The notes under the pieces are model-generated. The model made no database searches, was not told the origin of the DNA, and saw nothing but the letters and a program-made list of their open reading frames with translations. Shown in pieces: positions 24,271 through 29,948 of a stretch of 29,948 nt of DNA (its first letter is position 1; each line of letters opens with the position of its first letter). The position numbers were made by a program, and so were the translations under genes. The stretch lies in the NCBI GenBank assembly GCA_024402455.1, contig JAKSTS010000010.1, positions 1 to 29,948 of the forward strand, given 5' to 3'. The DNA comes from Treponemataceae bacterium. Lineage in GTDB: Bacteria; Spirochaetota; Spirochaetia; Treponematales; Treponemataceae.

Positions 24271-24849
24271 TTAAGAAAGGCTGTAATATTTATCAATGCC
24301 GCCAAACCCTTTGATTAAAACATTTCTGTGAGTTTTTTTAATAAAGCTTTCGAGGCGTTTTTTAAATTCTTCAGGTCGGTTTCTTGCAGCGTCAATGTAA
24401 GCAATTCTAATTCGTTTATAGCCCTCCGGAAAATTCTGATAATTTTTCCATGTTTCAGTGTTTTCTTTAATTGCAGCAATTATGTCTTCTGGAAATTCAT
24501 AAGGGACTTTTATTAATGGCAGGACAGATTCACGTATTTCGTCTGTCAGCATGTTTTGTTTTTCCAGCCATATCAGGCGTTCAATGTTTGGTCTTGAATA
24601 TGGGCTGCCGTTTTTTCTTGGTGTAAAATGCTGTGCCCTGTGAGTTTCATCAATGTGTTTTATGGTGCTGTCAATCCAGCCGAAACATAATGCTTCTTCG
24701 ACAGCGTCATTATATGAAAGGCTTGCTTCACCTGTTTCTTTCATTGGAAAAATGAACCATATTTCAGATTCTGTTTTGTAATTTTTGGAAAGCCAGTTTC
24801 TCCATTCTGCACGGGACGATGTGTAAAAAGTTTTTATTGAATCATTCAT
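24271..24849 (-). CDS. YdeI/OmpD-associated family protein
   Basis: A 192-residue soluble protein. The N-terminal motif FYTSSRAEWRNWLSKNY, followed by EIWFIF and SYNDAVEEALCFGWIDSTIK with FTPRKNGSPYSRPN, is the typical signature of the YdeI / bacteriocin-protection-like family. The C-terminal region with AIKENTETWKNYQNFPEGYKR and IDAARNRPEEFKKRL matches its second module. Biochemical function is not established; some members are linked to peptide or bacteriocin resistance. Ribosome site weak (AAGAAA). Convergent with dtd. Confidence 0.88.
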   Translation of the reverse strand: MNDSIKTFYTSSRAEWRNWLSKNYKTESEIWFIFPMKETGEASLSYNDAVEEALCFGWIDSTIKHIDETHRAQHFTPRKNGSPYSRPNIERLIWLEKQNMLTDEIRESVLPLIKVPYEFPEDIIAAIKENTETWKNYQNFPEGYKRIRIAYIDAARNRPEEFKKRLESFIKKTHRNVLIKGFGGIDKYYSLS

Positions 24850-24935
24850 TTCTTAAATTGTTTAAATTCCGGTTTATATCAGGCTGTGTGCGGTATTAAG
24901 AATATTGCTTTGTCGGCAGCTGAAAATTTTATATA

Positions 24936-24970
24936 ATTGCAACCCGAATTTTTAAAATCCGGATTGCAAT
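24936..24970. terminator. Probable terminator downstream of the rRNA methylase gene
   Basis: A 17-base stem, 24936-24952 against 24954-24970, with two mismatches. On minus the following sequence is only TATATAAAATTTT; on plus there is ATGCAATTTTTT. It is likely to end the methylase message but is imperfect. Confidence 0.5.
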
Positions 24971-24980
24971 ATGCAATTTT

Positions 24981-25754
24981 TTATTTTGTTTCCTGAATGT
25001 TCTGGCGGTGTGCTTCATATAAAAGGACACCGGCTGCAACAGAAACGTTAAGGCTGTCGAGTTTTCCACAAGTTGGAATTGACAGAATGACATCGCATTT
25101 TTCGCGGATTGAATGACTCATTCCAGAGCCTTCGCTTCCCATTATGAAAGCAATTTTTCCGGAAAGTTTTGTTTTTTCGAGTGCAGAACCGTTTGCATCT
25201 GCGCCATAAATCCAGAAACCGGCTTCTTTGAGCTGTTCTGTTGCACGGTTCAGGTTTGTTACAATTGACTGCGGAACCCATGCTGCAGCGCCTGCACTTG
25301 AACGGAGAATTACATCGCTTTCGCTTGAGCTTCGTCTTTCTGGAATGACTACAAGATCTGCGCCGAACTGGTCGCATGAACGGATTATTGCACCGACGTT
25401 GTGCGGGTCTGTTACAGAATCAAGGAGAACTACAACTGCTGAATCTTTTTTGCTGATTTCAGCGAGTGTCTGTTCAAACTGAACGAAATTCTGTGCTGTT
25501 TTTTGTGCGCCTTCAATAATAAGAACAATGCCGCGATGTTCTTGCGCTGTTTTGGCAAGATTAACCGTAAGCTGATCTAATTCAGACATTGTTGTTTCTT
25601 TTGCCGGAATATTGCGCTTTTTGGCATCTTCAAGAATTTTTTTTATGCGTGGGCCTGGTTTTGCATATTCAATATGCGGTTTTGCTCCATTTGCAGTGCA
25701 TAACGGCGAACGGAGCATTTCTTCAACGGCATGAAAACCTGTAATAATCTGCAT
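24981..25754 (-). CDS. rlmB: 23S rRNA 2'-O-methyltransferase, RlmB/TrmH (SpoU) family
   Basis: A SPOUT-class methylase of 257 residues starting MQIITGFHAVEEML. I take ATG 25754 because AAAGGA lies just upstream; the open frame continues to 25805 without recognisable protein. Residues about 1-80 are the substrate-binding extension of RlmB-like enzymes. The three SpoU motifs follow: LLDSVTDPHNVGAIIRSCDQ, IAFIMGSEGSGMSHSIREKC and LSIPTCGKLDSLNVSVAAGVLLYE, which form the knotted SAM site. Most likely target is the Gm2251-equivalent of 23S rRNA, but other RNA targets in this family cannot be excluded. Confidence 0.88.
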   Translation of the reverse strand: MQIITGFHAVEEMLRSPLCTANGAKPHIEYAKPGPRIKKILEDAKKRNIPAKETTMSELDQLTVNLAKTAQEHRGIVLIIEGAQKTAQNFVQFEQTLAEISKKDSAVVVLLDSVTDPHNVGAIIRSCDQFGADLVVIPERRSSSESDVILRSSAGAAAWVPQSIVTNLNRATEQLKEAGFWIYGADANGSALEKTKLSGKIAFIMGSEGSGMSHSIREKCDVILSIPTCGKLDSLNVSVAAGVLLYEAHRQNIQETK

Positions 25755-25777
25755 CTTTATTCCTTTGGTTAAAATAA

Positions 25778-25816
25778 AATGCCGTTCTGTGTGCAATTTG
25801 TACAAAGAGCGGCATT
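25778..25816 (-). terminator. Intrinsic terminator of the ychJ-like gene, upstream of rlmB
   Basis: AATGCCGTTCTGTGT (25778-25792) pairs with ACAAAGAGCGGCATT (25802-25816) with one G-U and one mismatch. On the minus strand it runs into TTTTATTTT. It sits directly in front of the rlmB ribosome site, so readthrough would couple the two genes. Confidence 0.7.
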
Positions 25817-25845
25817 AGGTTTAAAAATTATGTGTTTTTCTAAAA

Positions 25846-26340
25846 TTATCTGCCGCAGCACTGTTTATATTTTTTGCCAGAGCCGCATGGACATTTGTCG
25901 TTTCTTCCGACTTTTGGAACAACACGTTTAACAGTTTCTGTGGTCATGTAGCCGCTTGTATAAAGCCATTCACCGTTGATTTTTTTGAAACTAGCTGTTT
26001 CGTGGTGCAGTTCACGGAGACCTTTCTGTGTATAGTCAGCAATAAATTCAACAACGCCTTCTTTGTCGTTTTCTTTGCCTTTTTCTGTTCTGATGATTTT
26101 AAGACCAGACCAGATTGATTCATAGCTCCATTTTCTTGTTTCTTCAAGGTCAATTTCGCTGTCTTCTGTTTCGTTTACACATGAAGAAGCGATAAATTCA
26201 ATTTCGTGTTTTACATAAGCTGTGTAACGGCTTCTCATCAAGGCTTCGGCAGTGAGGGCTTTCGCTGTTCCTTTAATAATTGGTTTGCAGCATTCACTGT
26301 ATTTTTTGCCAGAACCACATGGACACAATGTTTCATCCAT
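25846..26340 (-). CDS. ychJ: YchJ-family protein with two SEC-C zinc motifs
   Basis: A 164-residue protein with a zinc-binding SEC-C motif at each end: [14 protein letters not shown] near residue 6 and [16 protein letters not shown] at the C-terminus. Between them is a SnoaL/NTF2-like fold carrying [16 protein letters not shown] and [19 protein letters not shown], the UPF0225/YchJ signature. Function is uncertain; SEC-C motifs bind zinc and often mediate SecB or ribosome-related contacts. GGAGG lies 11 bases before ATG, and an extended -10 promoter lies further upstream. Confidence 0.93.
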   Translation of the reverse strand: MDETLCPCGSGKKYSECCKPIIKGTAKALTAEALMRSRYTAYVKHEIEFIASSCVNETEDSEIDLEETRKWSYESIWSGLKIIRTEKGKENDKEGVVEFIADYTQKGLRELHHETASFKKINGEWLYTSGYMTTETVKRVVPKVGRNDKCPCGSGKKYKQCCGR

Positions 26341-26382
26341 AAAAATATAACCTCCGTTGCTGCAAAAGCAGACGACAAGACA

Positions 26383-26411
26383 ATTATAGCAAAAAGCAGC
26401 TTTTATGTATA
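26383..26411 (-). promoter_or_regulatory. Extended -10 promoter of the ychJ-like gene
   Basis: On the minus strand TGC-TATAAT, with the perfect -10 at the complement of 26383-26388, preceded at 17 bases by the weak -35 TATACA (complement of 26406-26411). Start expected near 26376. Confidence 0.6.
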
Positions 26412-26608
26412 TGCAATGCTTTAAACGTGCAGGCAGAATGAAATAATGTGAAAAAACAGCTGTTTTATTGTGTTTTATGTTGATAAAAATTGCAGATTTT
26501 AGAGTTTCCTATATAGAAAAATATTAAGCTGATTTTTTAATTGTCGATAATCTATTTAGCTGTGTTTCTTTTAAAAAAACAACAATAATTGCACAGCATT
26601 TGGTTTGT

Positions 26609-27625
26609 ATGCAGGTTAATAAAATTTTTAATTCATTTAAAGTCAGTGTTTTTTGTGCAATGTTTGTTTTTGCTTCGTTTTGTCTTTTTGCCGTTCCAAT
26701 AGAAAATAAAACAGAAACCGAGCCTTCTGCTGATCTTGCAGTTTATGGTCCGATTACAGAAGAAGAATTTATGCAGGCTGAAAAAGCAGCAGCAGAAGCC
26801 AAACCTGCAATTCCAGACGAAGATTTAGCATTGCATTTTTTAAGCTCATATGACCCGATTATGATGAACAGCGATGTAATTGCTTTTTATGGTCATCCAA
26901 ATGCAGCTTCAATGGGCATTATCGGGCAGTATTCACTTGAAGACCTTGAACCAATTCTGGTTGATTTCGCTGCTCAATATGACGCAGAAAACGGCACAAG
27001 AACTGTAACACCGGCACTTTATCTCATTTTTGGCACATGCTGGCCGGAAGGCGAAATCGGTTATTTGAACAGCGACACAATCAAAAAATATATTGATTTT
27101 GCTGCAGAGCGTAACTGGCTTGTATTCTTAGATCATCAGATTGGAAAATATTCCGTTGAATACGCTACAAAACGGCTTCTGCCATATTTAAAATATGAAA
27201 ATGTTCACCTTGCGCTTGATCCAGAATGGAGAACAACAAAACCGATGCAGGAAATAGGCTGGGTAACAGCAGAAGAAGTAAACACCGCACAGCAGATGAT
27301 AGAAGACTATCTTATTGAAAACGAACTGCCCGGAAAAAGAATGCTTGTCATTCATCAGTTTAAACCATGGATGATAAACCATCGTGAAAACGTGCGGACA
27401 AATTTTGACCGTGTAAATCTTGTACATTGTGCAGACGGGTTTGGAACACCGGCACAAAAAAAAGATTCTTATGCTGCCAATGCAGAAGCAAAAAATATTC
27501 CATTAAAATCTTTTAAACTTTTTACAAAACCCGCAATTGCAGGTGCAGGTTATGATTCTCCGATGATGACACCAGAAGAGGTGCTTGCGCTTGAACCGCG
27601 TCCATGTCTTATTATGCTTCAGTAA
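26609..27625 (+). CDS. Secreted conserved protein of unknown function, probably TIM-barrel-like
   Basis: I take ATG 26609 (MQVNKIFNSFKVSVF); a TTG at 26600 is also in frame, and neither has a good ribosome site. A signal peptide ends near FCLFA-VP, giving an exported 338-residue precursor. The mature region has alternating strand-like and helix-like stretches: DVIAFYGHPNAASMGIIGQYS, TPALYLIFGTCWP, WLVFLDHQIGKYS, NVHLALDPEW, RMLVIHQFKPWMI, VNLVHCADGFG. This pattern suggests a beta/alpha barrel of the kind seen in glycosidase-like proteins, with acidic residues in DPEW and DGFG as candidate site residues. No enzyme assignment is justified. It stands alone between two other units. Confidence 0.72.
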   Translation: MQVNKIFNSFKVSVFCAMFVFASFCLFAVPIENKTETEPSADLAVYGPITEEEFMQAEKAAAEAKPAIPDEDLALHFLSSYDPIMMNSDVIAFYGHPNAASMGIIGQYSLEDLEPILVDFAAQYDAENGTRTVTPALYLIFGTCWPEGEIGYLNSDTIKKYIDFAAERNWLVFLDHQIGKYSVEYATKRLLPYLKYENVHLALDPEWRTTKPMQEIGWVTAEEVNTAQQMIEDYLIENELPGKRMLVIHQFKPWMINHRENVRTNFDRVNLVHCADGFGTPAQKKDSYAANAEAKNIPLKSFKLFTKPAIAGAGYDSPMMTPEEVLALEPRPCLIMLQ

Positions 27626-27693
27626 AGCAGAAAAAATGTACTGCATTTGAGGCAAACTCATTGATGCTGAAATTTATGATTTATGTTATAAGC

Positions 27694-27723
27694 TTGACTT
27701 ATGTCGTTTATAAAAAATATTCA
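27694..27723 (+). promoter_or_regulatory. Possible promoter of the CofE-like gene
   Basis: TTGACT (27694-27699), an 18-base spacer, TATTCA (27718-27723). The -35 is good and the -10 moderate. An alternative pair, TTTACT (27725-27730) with TAATAT (27748-27753) at 17 bases, lies just downstream. Confidence 0.35.
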
Positions 27724-27831
27724 TTTTACTTATGTTCAAAAAAAAGCTAATATACAGGCATAATTTTTCATGGCAGAGGGCTTTATGTCTCTTTGTTATT
27801 TCGCTGATGTAGCGTTTTATTAGGAGAATTT

Positions 27832-29013
27832 ATGAAATATTCTGGAACAATTTCCCGCGGTATCCGTACCCCTATTATCAAGAAAGGTGATGACCTTCCA
27901 ACAATCGTTGTTGACAGTGTTTGCAAAGCTGTTGAAGAAGCAAAGCTTGAAATTAACGATCGTGACGTTGTTGCAATTACAGAAGCTGTAGTTGGAATTT
28001 CGCAGGGAAACTATGCAACTGCTGACCAGATTGCAAAAGATGTTTCTAATAAATTCGGCGATGCTACAGTCGGTTTGATTTTCCCGATTTTGAGCCGCAA
28101 CCGTTTTTCAATGTGTCTTAAAGGCATTTCTCGTGGCTGCAAAAAACTCGTAATCATGCTTTCTTATCCAGGTGATGAAGTTGGAAACAAGATGGTTAAT
28201 CCTGATGTTTTCTTTGATTCTGGCGTAAACCCATATACAGATGTTTTTACAGCAGCAGAATTCAAAAAGAAGTTTCCAAACTGCGTACATGAATTTACTG
28301 GTGTAGATTACATCGACTATTATGAAAAAGCAGCAGAATGTCCTGTTGAAGTTATTCTTGCAAACGATCCTCGTGCAATTCTTAAATATACAGACAATGT
28401 AATTGTTGCTTCTATCCACGAAAGAAAACGCAACAAGAAAATCCTTGAAAAAGCCGGTGCAAAAAAAGTTCTCTGTCTTGATGAACTTATGACATCAAGC
28501 GTTGACGGTTCAGGCTATAATGAAAACTTTGGTCTTCTTGGTTCAAACCTTGCAACAGACAATTCTGTAAAATTGTTCCCACGCAACTGCCAGCCACTTG
28601 TTGACGATGTTCAGCAGAGACTCATCAAGAAATTTGGCAAACAGGTTGAAGTAATGGTTTATGGCGACGGTGCTTTCAAAGATCCTCAGGGAGGAATCTG
28701 GGAATTGGCTGACCCTGTTGTAAGCCCGGCTTTTACAAAAGGTCTTGTTGGAACACCAAACGAATTGAAATTGAAGTATCTTTCAGACAATAAATTCAAA
28801 GATCTTTCTGGCGATGAACTTAAAGCTGCAATGATTAAAGAAATCAAAGAAAAAGATTCTAACCTTAAAGGTACAATGGCTACACAGGGAACAACACCAC
28901 GTCAGCTTACAGACCTTCTTGGTTCTCTTTCAGATTTGACTTCAGGTTCAGGCGATAAAGGAACTCCGGTAATTCTTATTCAGAATTATTTCAGCAACTA
29001 CGCAAACCAATAA
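27832..29013 (+). CDS. CofE-like protein (coenzyme F420-0:L-glutamate ligase family)
   Basis: A 393-residue soluble protein of the family usually annotated as F420-0:gamma-glutamyl ligase. Seen: SRGIRTPIIKKGDDL, DRDVVAITEAVVGISQGNYAT, GLIFPILSRNRFSMCLKGI, VIMLSYPGDEVGN, HEFTGVDYIDYYEK, GSGYNENFGLLGSNLATD and VYGDGAFKDPQGGIWELADP. In F420-making organisms such enzymes add glutamate to the F420 tail; treponemes are not known to make F420, so the substrate is probably different. AGGAG lies before ATG, codons are biased toward those of strongly expressed genes, and a strong terminator follows. Annotation by family is firm; the reaction is not. Confidence 0.82.
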   Translation: MKYSGTISRGIRTPIIKKGDDLPTIVVDSVCKAVEEAKLEINDRDVVAITEAVVGISQGNYATADQIAKDVSNKFGDATVGLIFPILSRNRFSMCLKGISRGCKKLVIMLSYPGDEVGNKMVNPDVFFDSGVNPYTDVFTAAEFKKKFPNCVHEFTGVDYIDYYEKAAECPVEVILANDPRAILKYTDNVIVASIHERKRNKKILEKAGAKKVLCLDELMTSSVDGSGYNENFGLLGSNLATDNSVKLFPRNCQPLVDDVQQRLIKKFGKQVEVMVYGDGAFKDPQGGIWELADPVVSPAFTKGLVGTPNELKLKYLSDNKFKDLSGDELKAAMIKEIKEKDSNLKGTMATQGTTPRQLTDLLGSLSDLTSGSGDKGTPVILIQNYFSNYANQ

Positions 29014-29044
29014 TTTATAGAAAACATTTTAAGATTTTCTAAAT

Positions 29045-29093
29045 AAAGCCCTGAAACTGCATGAACGCAGGTTTTTGGGCTTTTTTGTTTTTA
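29045..29093 (+). terminator. Intrinsic terminator of the CofE-like gene
   Basis: AAAGCCC (29045-29051) pairs with GGGCTTT (29077-29083), with a partly paired interior, followed by TTTTTT-G-TTTTTATT. Confidence 0.88.
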
Positions 29094-29122
29094 TTGAAAA
29101 TTCCTTCATTAAAAAAACTGTG

Positions 29123-29152
29123 CTGCTTGCTGGTTGTTAGCGAAACAAGCAG
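29123..29152. repeat. Inverted repeat CTGCTTG / CAAGCAG
   Basis: Seven perfect pairs (29123-29129 with 29146-29152) around a 16-base loop. On the minus strand the stem is followed after five bases by TTTTTTT, so it could terminate minus-strand transcription coming from the right. Confidence 0.45.
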
Positions 29153-29201
29153 AAATTGAAAAAAGAATTTTAATGCTTGAAAACATTGGAAACTTTTCTA
29201 T

Positions 29202-29243
29202 GGAGGACACTAGCTCAAAGTTCGAAGGCCGCTAGTTTCCTCC
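29202..29243. repeat. 13-base hairpin GGAGGACACTAGC / GCTAGTTTCCTCC
   Basis: 29202-29214 pairs with 29231-29243 with a single mismatch around a 16-base loop, in GC-rich sequence. It is too GC-rich and lacks a T-run, so it is not an intrinsic terminator. Confidence 0.6.
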
Positions 29244-29269
29244 CTGGAACCCTTCTGTCTTGGCCACGA

Positions 29270-29291
29270 CCAAAGGCGCGGAGCCCTTTGG
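29270..29291. repeat. Perfect 7-bp hairpin CCAAAGG / CCTTTGG
   Basis: 29270-29276 pairs with 29285-29291 across an eight-base loop. The same CCAAAG can instead pair with upstream CTTGG, so alternative folds exist. Confidence 0.5.
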
Positions 29292-29434
29292 AAACCTGGA
29301 TTGTCTGCATTATCTGTATTTGTTCTTTGCGGCTAGATAATCTTACTCAGCCTGAAGAAAATGATTGACTAACCAATGAAAATCAAACTAAACTTAATTG
29401 TTGCAGTTTTGTAACAGAAATCTAAGGTAATACA

Positions 29435-29515
29435 CGGCTAACGGCGGAAGCCGATAGCGGCGCAAGCAGCAGTTTCGCGCCGGTTGGAATGAGTGGTGGT
29501 GGACAAAACACCACT
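29435..29515. repeat. Three consecutive GC-rich hairpins leading into the last ORF
   Basis: CGGCT/AGCCG (29435-29439/29449-29453), CGGCGC/GCGCCG (29458-29463/29477-29482) and AGTGGTG/CACCACT (29492-29498/29509-29515). The third lies inside the start of the ORF at 29489, where it would sequester the beginning of the coding region. Confidence 0.5.
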
Positions 29516-29935
29516 GCACAAGCAAATACACCTACGGAAGCAGCTGGTGTAGCTCATAAAAATTCTATAATTTGGGGAATCTTAAATGTTCTCCTTGGAA
29601 AAGAAAATGTTGATAGAATATGGAATGAGTCTTATTACGATGGATTTGCAGAATTTTCAGACACATTATTATTTGCAACAATAGAAACTCCATGCACAAT
29701 TATAGGACAAGCTTCGGATTACATAGGACTTTTTGCTTTGGCTACAGGGAATATCCCACTAGCAGCAGCTGCGGAATCTGTTGGTAATACAACAGATGCA
29801 ATTTCTTTTGGAACCGCAGTGTTAAAAGCTTATACCACAGATGACTGGTCAGATGTATATAAACAAGCAGCTTCAAAAGGTGTTTCAAGTTTTGTTTCTT
29901 TAATCTTATCTAGAACCTCTATTTTTGAGTTATAA
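29489..29935 (+). CDS. Orphan or truncated polymorphic-toxin-like pre-toxin module, unknown function
   Basis: A 148-residue reading frame from ATG 29489; no Shine-Dalgarno is visible. The frame is open upstream to 29426 and reads as a Ser/Ala/Gly linker (EADSGASSSFAPVG) with no start, so this may be the tail of a once longer protein. It then reads GGGQNTTAQANTPTEAAGVAH, NSIIWGILNVLLG, an acidic segment, and an Ala/Gly-rich hydrophobic stretch (YIGLFALATGNIPLAAAAES), ending AASKGVSSFVSLILSRTSIFEL. This pattern resembles the hydrophobic pre-toxin region found before the toxin domain in RHS-like or polymorphic toxins; no RHS repeats or toxin domain are present. Possibly frameshifted or cut near the end. 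The composition of its beginning differs from its neighbours. Confidence 0.45.
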   Translation: MSGGGQNTTAQANTPTEAAGVAHKNSIIWGILNVLLGKENVDRIWNESYYDGFAEFSDTLLFATIETPCTIIGQASDYIGLFALATGNIPLAAAAESVGNTTDAISFGTAVLKAYTTDDWSDVYKQAASKGVSSFVSLILSRTSIFEL

Positions 29936-29948
29936 AGATTATCAAAAA

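Larger units (their letters stand above)
29014..29488. other. Gene-poor 475-base stretch: terminator, then a GC-richer hairpin-packed segment
   Basis: After the terminator there is no convincing gene. From about 29200 the base composition shifts clearly toward G+C compared with the rest of the window and the sequence is full of inverted repeats (listed separately). Short frames in this stretch are broken by stops, for example a plus-strand frame beginning MEDTSSKFEGR that stops at 29234. It may be a repeat element, a structured RNA or the relic of a lost gene. Confidence 0.55.

Noticed and set aside
25755..25805. Longer rlmB N-terminus from 25805
   Set aside because: The added 17 residues fall in the terminator hairpin of the upstream gene, and AAAGGA stands directly before ATG 25754.
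29177..29368. 63-codon open frame on plus starting with TTG
   Set aside because: It has no ribosome site, an odd composition and lies on top of two strong hairpins. It is better explained as chance reading of structured GC-rich DNA.
29436..29489. Integron attC-like site: GGCTAAC at the left, GTTGGAA at the right, palindromic centre, ATG immediately after
   Set aside because: Treponema denticola does carry a chromosomal integron, so this was tempting. However, the outer boxes are not complementary (GGCTAAC against TTCCAAC), the right spacer between inner and outer arms is missing, and no integrase or second site is visible.
1..29948. CRISPR array, tRNA, rRNA or prophage genes
   Set aside because: No regularly spaced repeats, tRNA cloverleaf with CCA/TTC-type arms, conserved rRNA segments or phage structural genes were recognised anywhere in the window.

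Overview
The window looks like chromosome from a free-swimming, plant-fibre-degrading Treponema (rumen or gut type). It is AT-rich. The pointers are: a spirochaete FlaB-type flagellin behind a textbook flagellar sigma-28 promoter; a bacterial XPB-type helicase next to a large companion protein; an LplA/LplB/YtcP-type sugar ABC transporter; and a cytoplasmic GH8 exo-oligoxylanase. Species assignment is inference; no rRNA or tRNA gene was recognised.

Layout. 1-4.5 kb: two membrane sensors pointing away from each other, a dCache sensor (-) that stops abruptly at the window edge and a complete dCache/HAMP methyl-accepting chemotaxis protein (+). They are separated by 960 bases without a gene but rich in inverted repeats. 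4.5-11.9 kb: a minus-strand cluster aroF - tyrA - aroB - aroA - aroC - [chorismate mutase/aroE/aroK fusion] - aroQ. Seven genes carry all seven steps from PEP plus erythrose-4-phosphate to chorismate, then chorismate mutase and prephenate dehydrogenase toward tyrosine. The three-domain fusion is the most unusual protein here. 12.2-16.3 kb: lipoprotein substrate-binding protein and two permeases of a carbohydrate importer with no ATPase gene. 16.3-19.6 kb (-): a secreted low-complexity protein, the GH8 enzyme and flaB. 19.7-24.2 kb (+): XPB helicase, its companion and D-aminoacyl-tRNA deacylase. 24.3-26.4 kb (-): a YdeI-family protein, an RlmB/TrmH-type rRNA methylase and a YchJ-type SEC-C protein. 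26.6-29.1 kb (+): a secreted protein of unknown function and a CofE-like (F420-0:glutamate ligase family) protein with signs of high expression.

The last ~850 bases differ from the rest: a GC-richer, hairpin-packed stretch without a convincing gene, followed by an ORF resembling the hydrophobic pre-toxin part of polymorphic toxins, probably an orphaned or truncated cassette.

How the genes work together. The ABC importer and GH8 enzyme can be read as uptake and intracellular trimming of xylo-oligosaccharides (inference from proximity and enzyme class). The aro cluster is a self-contained aromatic biosynthesis unit driven from a good promoter upstream of aroF, with a hairpin-rich spacer after aroF. 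The XPB gene has a good promoter so close to its ATG that its mRNA should be nearly leaderless. Strong intrinsic terminators delimit most transcription units.
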